A DNA stretch of 38,232 bases from positions 1-38,232 of the forward strand of contig JACQGX010000258.1 in the NCBI GenBank assembly GCA_016199265.1, in the 5' to 3' direction. Below the pieces are notes generated by a model that had not been told where the DNA came from, did not search any database, and saw only the letters and a program-made list of their open reading frames with translations. Position 1 is the first letter of the stretch, and each line of letters opens with the position of its first letter. A program made the position numbers and the translations under genes. Positions 28,770-37,214 of this stretch are shown piece by piece. This DNA is from Chloroflexota bacterium (GTDB lineage Bacteria > Chloroflexota > UBA11872 > UBA12225).

Positions 28770-29987
28770 TCACGCTTCACGCTCGACCGCGATCGCAAAC
28801 GCCTCCCCGCCTCCCAGGCACGCAGCAGCGATTCCCCTCCGGCTGCCGCGGCGGCGCAGCGCATAGAGCAGCGTCGTCAGCAGCCGCGCGCCGCTGCACC
28901 CCAGCGGGTGCCCGAGGGCGATTGCGCCGCCGTAAATGTTGATGCGCTCGGTGTCCCACGCGAGCAGCTTGCCGTCGGCCACCATCTGCGCGGCGAACGC
29001 CTCGTTGACTTCCAGCAGGTCGTAGTCGTCGAGCGTCGTATCGGTCTTTTTGAGCAGTTGCCGGATCGTCGGCACCGGCGCCTCAAAGAGCCACAGTGGA
29101 TCGAGCGCGGCGTTCGCGCTCGCGACGTAGCGCGCCAGCGGCTGCACGCCAAGCTCTTTTGCTTTGCGGCGGCTCGTCAGCACGAGCGCGGCGGCGCCGT
29201 CGGCGATCTGCGACGAATTGCCGGCCGTGACGCAGCCATCCTTGGCAAACACCGGTTTGAGCCCGCGCAGCGCCTCCTCCGACGTGTCTGCGCGGGGGCA
29301 CTCGTCGGTCTCGACCACCGTTGGTCCGCGTCGCCCGGGAACCTCAACCGGCACGATCTCGTCTTTGAACATGCCGGCGCCAATTGCCTCGATCGCGCGT
29401 CGGTGGCTGCGCAGGCTCCACGCATCCTGCTCTTCGCGCGAGGCGCCGTGCTTTTCGGCGATCGCCTCGGCCGACAGCCCCATGTGGTGCCCTTCCCACG
29501 CGCACCACAGGCCATCGTGGATCATGTGATCGACGAGCTTGGCGTCGCCCATCTTATGGCCGGTCCGGCTGCCCATCAGCAGGTGAGGCGCGTTGCTCAT
29601 GCTCTCCATGCCGCCGGCCACCATCACCTCGGCTTCGCCCAGCCGGAGATGCTGCGCCGCGAGCGCCATCGCCGCCAGGCCGCTGCCGCACACCTTGTTC
29701 ACCGTGAGCGCAGGCACCGTCGGTGGCATCCCTGCCTTGAGCGCCGCCTGGCGCGCCGGTGCCATCCCCAACCCCGCCGGCAGCACGTTGCCCATGATCA
29801 GCCCGTCCACCTGCTCCGGCGCGACACCGGCCCGTTCGAGCGCACCCTTGATCGCCACGCCACCCAGCTCAGTGGCGCTTAGGCTTGAGAGTCCGCCCAA
29901 GAACCTACCGACCGGCGTACGCGCCGCCGAGACGACTACCACATCGACATCTGAGAGCTCCGCCGCATTCGTGGTCATAAGAAACAC
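28770..29987 (-). CDS. Acetyl-CoA C-acetyltransferase (thiolase)
   Basis: NKVCGSGLAAMALA, GGMESMSNAPHLL, NEAFAAQ, GGAIALGHPLGCSGARLL. Confidence 0.95.
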   Translation of the reverse strand: MFLMTTNAAELSDVDVVVVSAARTPVGRFLGGLSSLSATELGGVAIKGALERAGVAPEQVDGLIMGNVLPAGLGMAPARQAALKAGMPPTVPALTVNKVCGSGLAAMALAAQHLRLGEAEVMVAGGMESMSNAPHLLMGSRTGHKMGDAKLVDHMIHDGLWCAWEGHHMGLSAEAIAEKHGASREEQDAWSLRSHRRAIEAIGAGMFKDEIVPVEVPGRRGPTVVETDECPRADTSEEALRGLKPVFAKDGCVTAGNSSQIADGAAALVLTSRRKAKELGVQPLARYVASANAALDPLWLFEAPVPTIRQLLKKTDTTLDDYDLLEVNEAFAAQMVADGKLLAWDTERINIYGGAIALGHPLGCSGARLLTTLLYALRRRGSRRGIAAACLGGGEAFAIAVEREA

Positions 29988-30135
29988 TCCGCCTGTGGGC
30001 CAGCGCTACGGCCCTCATACTTGCCTACAGCCGAAGCATAACCCTCGCGAGGCCGGCCGGCCCAACCGGTACTCAGCACCGATGTCGCGTGCAGCAATTC
30101 CTGCGCCACACGCCGCCGGCGCAACCCTGCGAGCG

Positions 30136-30244
30136 TGTCCCGAAGTACGTCACGACCGGTGACGGAGCGGCCCCGTCGGGGGTTGAAGCCGCCCGGCGTC
30201 GGTGGCCCACGCACGAGCCGTCCCCGCGCACTCACTTCGGGACA
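30136..30244. repeat. 109-bp palindromic intergenic element closed by tgtcccgaagt/acttcgggaca
   Basis: Perfect 11-bp terminal inverted repeat (30136-30146, 30234-30244) and internal hairpin gtcac-gaccg-gtgac. Confidence 0.6.
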
Positions 30245-30253
30245 GTCTCAACC

Positions 30254-32071
30254 CTACCCCGACGCGGGCACGGTGAGACGGACAGACGCGGCGATCGTCC
30301 CTGCGTGTCTCCCAGTCGCCGTGTCTCCCCGTCCGGGCGGCGCCGGTGCTCGCCAGCTCTGCGCCGCGGCGTCGAGCTGCGCAGCCGGCACGCGGAGCGC
30401 CGCGGCGACGACCGTGGGATCGAACTGCGTCCCGGCGCTTCGCCGCAGCTCTGCCAATGCCTCGGCGGTCGACCGATTGCGTTGGTATGCTCGGCCCGAC
30501 GTCATCGCGTCGAGCGCGTCTGCCACGCCGACGATCCGCGCGGCCAGTGGGATCGCCTCACCGGCCAGCCCGGTCGGGTACCCGTGACCGTCGAATCGCT
30601 CGTGATGGTGGAAGATGGCGTGGAGGACGATCGTCGACCGGTTGAAGCTGTCGATGATGCGCGCGCCAACCTTGGGATGCGCTCTCACCACGTCCCACTC
30701 GGCGTGGTCGAGCTTCGCCGGCTTCGAGAGCACCTGTTCCGGGATGCCCAGCTTCCCGACGTCGTGCAGCGCCGCGCCGATGGTGAGCTCGTCGAGCGTC
30801 TTGCCCTGGATGCCCATCGCTTGTGCCAGCAACAGCGTGTACTTGCACACACGCTTGCTGTGGCCGCTGGTGTACGGGTCCTTGGCTTCGACGCTGGTGA
30901 TCAGGCTTTCTACCGTATCGAGCAGGCGCGACTCGGCGCTTTGTGCCAGCACGTGGTTGTCCAGGCGGAGACTCCAAGTCGCGGCCAGGAGCGCCAGGAG
31001 CGCCTCCCGCTGCTCTTCGTCTTCCCGGCCGGCGGAGGCCGTCCAACCGAATCGGTCGTGCCGGCGCGACAGCACCAGCCGGCCCAGCGTGCCGCTCTGC
31101 CCGTGCAGTAGCTTCACCCGGCGCGATGCTGGGAGATGCGCCCCCGGTGGCGGGAAGCAGCCGAGGCCGGCGGGCTGCCCCGCCGTCGACTCGTCGAGTG
31201 GCACCCGATACCTGCAGTACGTCCCCGAGTACAGCACGTGGAGCGTGCCGTAGGCAGTCCGCTGCGGGCGCGTGGGCTCGTTGACGAGCAGCGCCAGCTC
31301 GCCGTGCCCGAGCAGCGCCGCGGCCGCCCGCAGATCGGCCTCGCCGATCGGTGCTGCCCCGGCGCCGCTGTCGGCATCGCCTCCAATCGTCGTGTTCGTC
31401 TCACGCAGCACGCCCGCAGCAGCATCCGTGGCATCCGTGCGATCTGCCTCGCCGGTGTGTAGGGCCGCCGCCGGCACGACCGTCGTGCGGGCGAGGTGTG
31501 CCGGCAGGTCCGGCAACAGCGCGCGCCGGCGCAGCGGCGCCGCAACGAGCGCCATGGCGGCCACCGAGATCGCGATCGCCGCCGCCGGCCCCGTGTTGCC
31601 GGTGAGCCCGCCGGTCACACCGGCCGCCAGCGCCGCCGCCGCGGCGGCCCGCGCGGGCGCCGCGACGCTATTGATGGCGCCGGCGGCGACGATCGCCGGC
31701 CCAAGCCAGGCAGCGTTCCACCACTCCGGCGCCAACAGGACGCCGGCCTGCGGCGCCCACCACGCGGCCGCGACCGCGCCGAACTCGGCCGCCATCGCCG
31801 CGAAACGCGCCGCCGTCGTCGCGCGCCCGAGTGCGGCCGCCCCCAACACGACCAGACCGCCGGCCGCGAGCGCGCCGGCCAGCAGCGCGGGAAGCGGAGC
31901 GGCAAGGACGCCGCCCTCCTTGAGGGCGATCGCACCGAGACACGCGGTGGCGAACGTCAGCTTGAGCAGGCCAAGCCGCCGCAGCGCCCCCCGATCCGCG
32001 GGCGCTATCTGAGTGGCAGAATGTATCGTGGGAGTCACCGATCGACCGTCACCTGGCGAGCCTTCGGACAA
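30254..32071 (-). CDS. Membrane-anchored HD-GYP domain protein (putative c-di-GMP phosphodiesterase)
   Basis: TSGHSKRVCKY, AALHDVGKLGIPEQVL, HHERFDGHGYPTGL, VADALDAMTSGRAYQR. Confidence 0.92.
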   Translation of the reverse strand: MSEGSPGDGRSVTPTIHSATQIAPADRGALRRLGLLKLTFATACLGAIALKEGGVLAAPLPALLAGALAAGGLVVLGAAALGRATTAARFAAMAAEFGAVAAAWWAPQAGVLLAPEWWNAAWLGPAIVAAGAINSVAAPARAAAAAALAAGVTGGLTGNTGPAAAIAISVAAMALVAAPLRRRALLPDLPAHLARTTVVPAAALHTGEADRTDATDAAAGVLRETNTTIGGDADSGAGAAPIGEADLRAAAALLGHGELALLVNEPTRPQRTAYGTLHVLYSGTYCRYRVPLDESTAGQPAGLGCFPPPGAHLPASRRVKLLHGQSGTLGRLVLSRRHDRFGWTASAGREDEEQREALLALLAATWSLRLDNHVLAQSAESRLLDTVESLITSVEAKDPYTSGHSKRVCKYTLLLAQAMGIQGKTLDELTIGAALHDVGKLGIPEQVLSKPAKLDHAEWDVVRAHPKVGARIIDSFNRSTIVLHAIFHHHERFDGHGYPTGLAGEAIPLAARIVGVADALDAMTSGRAYQRNRSTAEALAELRRSAGTQFDPTVVAAALRVPAAQLDAAAQSWRAPAPPGRGDTATGRHAGTIAASVRLTVPASG

Positions 32072-32240
32072 AACGCGGCCGCCGCCCCAAAAGTGACGGC
32101 CTTTGCCTGGTGCGATACGCTGGCACGGAAGATGCGGGACGGGGTGGTCAATGCGCCGCTGTGGGCGCCGGCCTGGCTGGTCCCCTCGTTTGGTTGCCTA
32201 TCGAAGTGCAGCCGGCGGTTCTGGAGGTGTTGCAGTAGCG

Positions 32241-33227
32241 ATGAGAGTGCTCGTGACCGGCGGCGCCGGGTACATTGGCAGCGTGATCGTCGCCGCACTC
32301 GTGCGGCGGAACCATGAGGTGCTGGTGATCGACAACCTCTACAAGGGCCACCGTGCAGCCGTGATGGCGCTCGCGCAGCTCTTGACCGTCGATCTCGGCA
32401 ACGCAGCCGCCGTCGAGCGTAGTTTGGCCGAGTACGGCGTTGAGGCGGTGATTCACATGGCGGCCGATAGCCTCGTCGGGGAATCGATGCAGAACGCCGC
32501 CAAGTACTTCCGCAACAACGTCGTCAACAGCTTGTTGCTCGCCAACGCAATGGTTGCCACCGGGGTGAGGCGGCTCGTCTTCTCGTCGACGGCCGCGGTC
32601 TACGGCGAACCGGAGACCGTTCCCATTGCCGAGGACGCGCCGCTTGAGCCGACGAACGTCTATGGCGAATCGAAGCTCGCGTTCGAGCGTATGCTGCGCT
32701 GGTACGACCAGGTGCACGGGCTTTCGTCGATTGCGCTGCGCTACTTCAACGCCGCTGGCGCCGTCGGTGACCTCGGCGAGGATCACGATCCCGAGACGCA
32801 CCTGATCCCCATCGTCTTACAGGTGCCGTTGGGCAAGCGCGATGCCGTGCAGTTGTTTGGCACCGATTACCCCACCCCAGACGGCACCTGCATTCGCGAT
32901 TACATTCACGTCGGCGACTTGGCCGAAGCGCACGTCCTCGCGCTCGACGCTCTGGCGCGCGGCGACGTGCCGAGCGGCGCCTACAACCTCGGTAACGGCA
33001 CCGGCTACTCCAATCGCCAGGTGATCGACGCTGCCCGGCGTGTCACCGGGCACGCCATACCGGCCATCGAGGCGCCGCGCCGGCCCGGCGATCCGGCCGC
33101 GCTCGTCGCCAGCTCCGAGCGCATCCGCCGCGACCTCGATTGGCAGCCTCGTGTTCCCGGTATCGACGAGATCGTCGCCTCGGCGTGGGAGTGGCACCAG
33201 CGCTTCCCCAACGGCTACCCCGACTAA
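32241..33227 (+). CDS. galE: UDP-glucose 4-epimerase
   Basis: MRVLVTGGAGYIGSVIV, SSTAAVYGEPE, YGESKLAFERML, ALRYFNAAGA. Confidence 0.95.
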   Translation: MRVLVTGGAGYIGSVIVAALVRRNHEVLVIDNLYKGHRAAVMALAQLLTVDLGNAAAVERSLAEYGVEAVIHMAADSLVGESMQNAAKYFRNNVVNSLLLANAMVATGVRRLVFSSTAAVYGEPETVPIAEDAPLEPTNVYGESKLAFERMLRWYDQVHGLSSIALRYFNAAGAVGDLGEDHDPETHLIPIVLQVPLGKRDAVQLFGTDYPTPDGTCIRDYIHVGDLAEAHVLALDALARGDVPSGAYNLGNGTGYSNRQVIDAARRVTGHAIPAIEAPRRPGDPAALVASSERIRRDLDWQPRVPGIDEIVASAWEWHQRFPNGYPD

Positions 33228-33292
33228 ACCAAATGCAAAGTGAAAAATGCAAAATGAGGAGGCCTGCGGGTTTCGCCTTGGCTTTGGGTTAG
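33224..33292 (+). repeat. 69-bp dispersed element, copy C (supplies the galE stop codon)
   Basis: 55/69 match by hand count to the reverse complement of 36261-36329. Confidence 0.88.
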
Positions 33293-33307
33293 GGAGTTCA
33301 CCTCGGA

Positions 33308-33341
33308 GAGACGGAGACACGGAGAGACGGAGACATGGAGT
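33308..33341. repeat. Octamer array (cggagaca/cggagaga)
   Basis: cggagaga cggagaca cggagaga cggagaca tggag. Confidence 0.85.
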
Positions 33342-33366
33342 GGCTGTGGAGAGGGGGTAGGTTTAC

Positions 33367-34086
33367 GTGATCCCACTGAGCGACGAAAATCCATCGCAGT
33401 CTGCACCAATAATCACGGTCGCGCTGATCGCGATCAACATCTTGGTCTTCCTCTATCAGATTTCGCTCGGTGAGCAGGCTGAGACGTTCATCAGGGCGTG
33501 CGCTTTCACTCCCACCGAGCTCCTCACCGGCCAGGACGTTCCTCCGCCGAGTTGTGTCCAACCACCGTACTTGACGGTCTTCACGTCGATGTTCATGCAC
33601 GCCGGCCTGCTGCACATCGGCACCAACATGCTCTATCTCTGGATCTTTGGCAACAACGTCGAAGACAGCATGGGCAGCCTCAAGTATCTGGTGTTTTACG
33701 TGCTCGGGGGCGTCGTCGCCGCACTCACGCAGACCTTCATGACGCAGATGTTTGCGCCGGAGGCGCTGAATATCCCCAATCTGGGCGCCAGCGGCGCCGT
33801 CGCCGCCGTACTGGGCGCGTACCTGGTCCTGTTCCCCCACGCGCGGGTCAGGACGCTGGTTATCCTCGGTTTTTTCATCTCCATGGCCCGAATCCCCGCG
33901 TTGATCGTGCTCGGCCTCTGGTTCGTTCTGCAGTTTTTCCAGGGAGTCGGGGCGCTCGGCGGCGGCGAAACCGGCGGTGTCGCCTTCTGGGCCCACATCG
34001 GCGGCTTCGTCACCGGTCTCGTGCTCGCCAAGCTCCTGGCCACCCAGCCTCGCGGCCGCCGCGCCACGCCGGTTTACCGGTTCTAG
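33367..34086 (+). CDS. Rhomboid family intramembrane serine protease
   Basis: GTG start; FMHAGLLHIGTNMLYLWIFG, NLGASGAVAAVLGAYL, FWAHIGGFVTGLV. Confidence 0.93.
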   Translation: MIPLSDENPSQSAPIITVALIAINILVFLYQISLGEQAETFIRACAFTPTELLTGQDVPPPSCVQPPYLTVFTSMFMHAGLLHIGTNMLYLWIFGNNVEDSMGSLKYLVFYVLGGVVAALTQTFMTQMFAPEALNIPNLGASGAVAAVLGAYLVLFPHARVRTLVILGFFISMARIPALIVLGLWFVLQFFQGVGALGGGETGGVAFWAHIGGFVTGLVLAKLLATQPRGRRATPVYRF

Positions 34087-34487
34087 CGTGTGTCGTGTGG
34101 CGCTTCACGTTTCACGATCTGTTCGATCGTTCCCAGCATGAATTCCAGGTCAAACGGCTTGGCGACGAAGGCGGCGATCTTGGGAGCGCCGCTATCGACG
34201 CGGTCGACGCGAGCAGCGGCGCTCATCACGATGACGGGCAGCCGGGCGAGCTCCGGGTGCTCGCCCATCCGGCGGAGCAATTCTCGCCCGTCCATGCGCG
34301 GCATCATCACATCCAGTACGACGAGGTCGGGACGCTCGGCGGGCAGCATCTCGAGCGCCTGCTGACCGTTGCTCGCGACGACGACCGAGTAGCCCTCATC
34401 TTCGAGCACGGCTGCGACAATGTCGCGGATGTCGGGCTCGTCGTCGACGACCATGATCTTCTTGGCGGGTGGGGGGGAAGGTGTCAC
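34083..34487 (-). CDS. Response regulator (receiver domain)
   Basis: KIMVVDDEPDIRDIV, DLVVLDVMMPRMDG, VIVMSA, FVAKPF. Confidence 0.95.
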   Translation of the reverse strand: MTPSPPPAKKIMVVDDEPDIRDIVAAVLEDEGYSVVVASNGQQALEMLPAERPDLVVLDVMMPRMDGRELLRRMGEHPELARLPVIVMSAAARVDRVDSGAPKIAAFVAKPFDLEFMLGTIEQIVKREAPHDTR

Positions 34488-36040
34488 ATGCGGTTACCCG
34501 TTTCGCCAGGCTGCGCTTCAGCTCCGGCGGTTTCCGGCTCGGTCGTTACATCGCGGCGGCCAGCGCCGGTCCAGACTGACTCGGTGGTTCGAGAGGTATC
34601 AGCGATTTCAATACCGCGGTTGGTGATGACGAACTCGCGAATCGCGGTGTCGTAGCTGCTCTCGCGCACCTTGACGATCGAGGCGAACCGGCGCAGTTGC
34701 GAGTGCAGCTCGACGTAACGCAGGAGGATCGCGTTTTCCCCCACGGCGGACACCATCGTCACCGGCATCTCGACCGCGCCGCCAACCAGGGTGCTCGCCA
34801 CGGCACTGAACATACTGGTCACGCCGCGCGCCTGCAGATGGTGCAGCAGCGCGGTCAGGAAGTCGGAGTGTCGCTGTGGATGCAGCGTGAGATGCACGAT
34901 ATCGTCGGCAGAATCGACGAACAGCCGCCGAGGTCGGTGCTGGTCGATTCGTTCAAGCAGCGCCCGTGCCCAGACGTCGATCGTCGTCTCGTACGGCGAG
35001 TGCCACAAGATCTGCAGGCGGCCGGCGTCGATGTGGGGCTCGATCGCGAGCCCGGCGGCCTCCGCCTTGCGCTTGAGCGTGCCGTGTCGCTCGCGGAACG
35101 ACGCGAGCAGGCCACCCTCGCCGTGCGCCGTGCCGGCGGCGAGAAAGTGCAGGCCGGTGAGCGTCTTGCCGGCTCCCGGCGCACCGTAGACGAGCGTCGA
35201 GGAGCCGGCCATCAGCCCGCCATGCAGCATGACGTCGAGCCCGCCGATACCCGTTGACAGGCGCCGCCCCGCACCTGGCTGCTCAGGCAACACAGGTGGC
35301 ACGATCGTCTCGAGGCGCGGATAGACCTGAAGGCCCTGGTGCGTGATTTCATAGGCGTGCCGGCCACGCAGATGGCTCACGCCGCGTATCTTCTTCACGC
35401 GCAGCAGCCGCACGTCGCGCAGGTCAAGGCTCTGCTCTTCGAGTGTGATCGTCCCGTCGACGTGCGTGCCAACCGGCCGCTCGTCTTCGCCGGCGTAGTC
35501 GGCCAGCAGCAGTGTCGTGCAACCAAGCGCCGTCGACTGCGTATTGAGCTCCTGGGCGAAGCGACGAAAATCGATCGGCGAAGCGGCGACGTCGCCAAAG
35601 AGCCGGGCACCATCGACCACGAGCAACGTCGCCCGATGCTCGCGCAACAGCCGGCGAACCATATCGAGCACCGCGTCGAGGCCGCCCGTGCTCAGCTCGT
35701 CATAGAGGCTGACGCAGTGAACACGCTCGGCGATAAGCGACGGTTCGAAGAAGGTAAAGCCTCGCAGGTGCGCCAGCATCTTGCCAAGCGATGCGGCGAG
35801 CGTGGTGGCGATCACCGCGGTGCCGTCCTGCCTCACGTGGTGGAAGGCAATCTGGTTGGCCAGCGTGGTCTTGCCGGTGCCGGGAGGCCCGCTGATCAGG
35901 TACGTGTTGCCCTTCACGAGCCCGCCGTTGAGCACCTCGTCTAGACCTGGAATACCGGTCGAAAGCCGAGCCAGGTCAGGAATGTCGCCTGCACCGGCTG
36001 AGCGGGCGTGCTGCGTTGTGCTGCTTGACTGCCCGTGCAT
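34484..36040 (-). CDS. KaiC-like double RecA-domain ATPase
   Basis: Two Walker A motifs (GPPGTGKTTLA, GAPGAGKTLTG), each after LSTGI-GLD--L-GG. Confidence 0.9.
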   Translation of the reverse strand: MHGQSSSTTQHARSAGAGDIPDLARLSTGIPGLDEVLNGGLVKGNTYLISGPPGTGKTTLANQIAFHHVRQDGTAVIATTLAASLGKMLAHLRGFTFFEPSLIAERVHCVSLYDELSTGGLDAVLDMVRRLLREHRATLLVVDGARLFGDVAASPIDFRRFAQELNTQSTALGCTTLLLADYAGEDERPVGTHVDGTITLEEQSLDLRDVRLLRVKKIRGVSHLRGRHAYEITHQGLQVYPRLETIVPPVLPEQPGAGRRLSTGIGGLDVMLHGGLMAGSSTLVYGAPGAGKTLTGLHFLAAGTAHGEGGLLASFRERHGTLKRKAEAAGLAIEPHIDAGRLQILWHSPYETTIDVWARALLERIDQHRPRRLFVDSADDIVHLTLHPQRHSDFLTALLHHLQARGVTSMFSAVASTLVGGAVEMPVTMVSAVGENAILLRYVELHSQLRRFASIVKVRESSYDTAIREFVITNRGIEIADTSRTTESVWTGAGRRDVTTEPETAGAEAQPGETGNRM

Positions 36041-36260
36041 ATGGTTCTCTTTGTCTCCGGCGCCGTCCAGATCCGTCGATCCTCAGTCGTCGCTCGTCAT
36101 CTACGTCTACTACGATGGTACCCGTCGATAGCCGAAACCTCTCGCCGCTGTCGACGCACCGTCCGGCGCTTGCGCAGGCTCGCACGAGTACGAGGTCATG
36201 CCACATCACCAGATGGACTAAGCGTGATGGCACTCGCCGCGTGCTTCGGGCTTCTGGAGG

Positions 36261-36329
36261 CTAGACCAAAGCCATTGTGGAACCCGCAGGGCGCCTCACT
36301 TTGCACTTTGCACTCTGCACTTGGTCTAG
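36261..36329 (-). repeat. 69-bp dispersed element, copy B (perfect 9-bp terminal inverted repeat; supplies the Mrp stop codon)
   Basis: ctagaccaa...ttggtctag; aligns with copies A and C. Confidence 0.92.
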
Positions 36330-37129
36330 GTTCCCTCCCTCAGCTTCGCCTCCACCCGCCGCGCGATGCGCCGGAACGTCTCCGCCTGCGTCGAGCCGGG
36401 CGACGCCGTCACCAGTGGGTGCCCGGCGTCGATGCCGCGGCTGATGCCGACGTCCATCGGCACGCGCCCGAGCAGCTCCAGTTGCTCGTCCTCGATGACC
36501 CAGTCGCGCTCGCTGCGGTGGAACACCTCTACGTGCTCGCCGCAGTGCGGGCAATTCAGGTAGCTCATGTTTTCGACGACGCCCAGCACGTTCAGCCCCG
36601 CCTTGCGGTACAGCCCCAGCGACCGGCCGGCGTCGAGCAGTGAGAGGTCCTGTGGTGTGGTCACGACTACGACGCCGTCGATCTGTACGTCTCGCACCAG
36701 CGTCTGCTGCGGTTCGCCGCTGCCCGGTGGCAGGTCGATGAGCAGATAGTCCGTCTCGCCCCACATCACGTCGCGCACCGTCTGCTTTACCAGGCTCGCC
36801 ACCAGCGGCTGCTCCGCGAGCACCACGTCCTTCTCTCCCACGAGCAGCCCAAACGACATCACCTTGATCCCGTAGCGCTCGAGCGGCGGAATGTACGGTT
36901 CGCGGCTCGCCCGCGCGATCGGCACCAACGCGCGTGTCGACTCCTGGCGGTGCACCCCCAACATCAGCGGCACGTTCGGCCCATAGACGTCGGCGTCGAA
37001 GATTCCCACTCGTGCGCCCCTCTGCGCCAACGCCAGCGCCAGGTTCACCGTCACCGTCGTCTTCCCCACGCCGCCCTTGCCGCTGGCCACCGCCACAATG
37101 TTCGCGACGCCCTCAATCCGCTGTCCCAT
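36326..37129 (-). CDS. Mrp/ApbC-family P-loop ATPase lacking a DUF59 domain
   Basis: MGQRIEGVANIVAVASGKGGVGKTTVTVNLALALA, DYLLIDLPPGSGEPQ, VENMSYLNCPHC. Confidence 0.92.
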   Translation of the reverse strand: MGQRIEGVANIVAVASGKGGVGKTTVTVNLALALAQRGARVGIFDADVYGPNVPLMLGVHRQESTRALVPIARASREPYIPPLERYGIKVMSFGLLVGEKDVVLAEQPLVASLVKQTVRDVMWGETDYLLIDLPPGSGEPQQTLVRDVQIDGVVVVTTPQDLSLLDAGRSLGLYRKAGLNVLGVVENMSYLNCPHCGEHVEVFHRSERDWVIEDEQLELLGRVPMDVGISRGIDAGHPLVTASPGSTQAETFRRIARRVEAKLREGT

Positions 37130-37214
37130 AGGTCCAAAGTCCAAAGTCCAAAGTCCAAAGTCCAAGGTCAGCCCGCCACTTCCTCGGACTTTGGACTTTG
37201 GACTTTGGACTTTA
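37130..37214 (-). repeat. Stop-anchored heptamer hairpin (AGTCCAA)
   Basis: Perfect 28-bp inverted arms 37136-37163 and 37186-37213, 22-bp spacer; begins in the ddl TAA and ends one base before the Mrp ATG. Confidence 0.95.

Noticed and set aside
37130-37214. CRISPR-like array
   Set aside because: Repeat unit is 7 bp with no spacers; structure is a tandem array plus its inverse, not repeat-spacer-repeat, and no cas genes are present.
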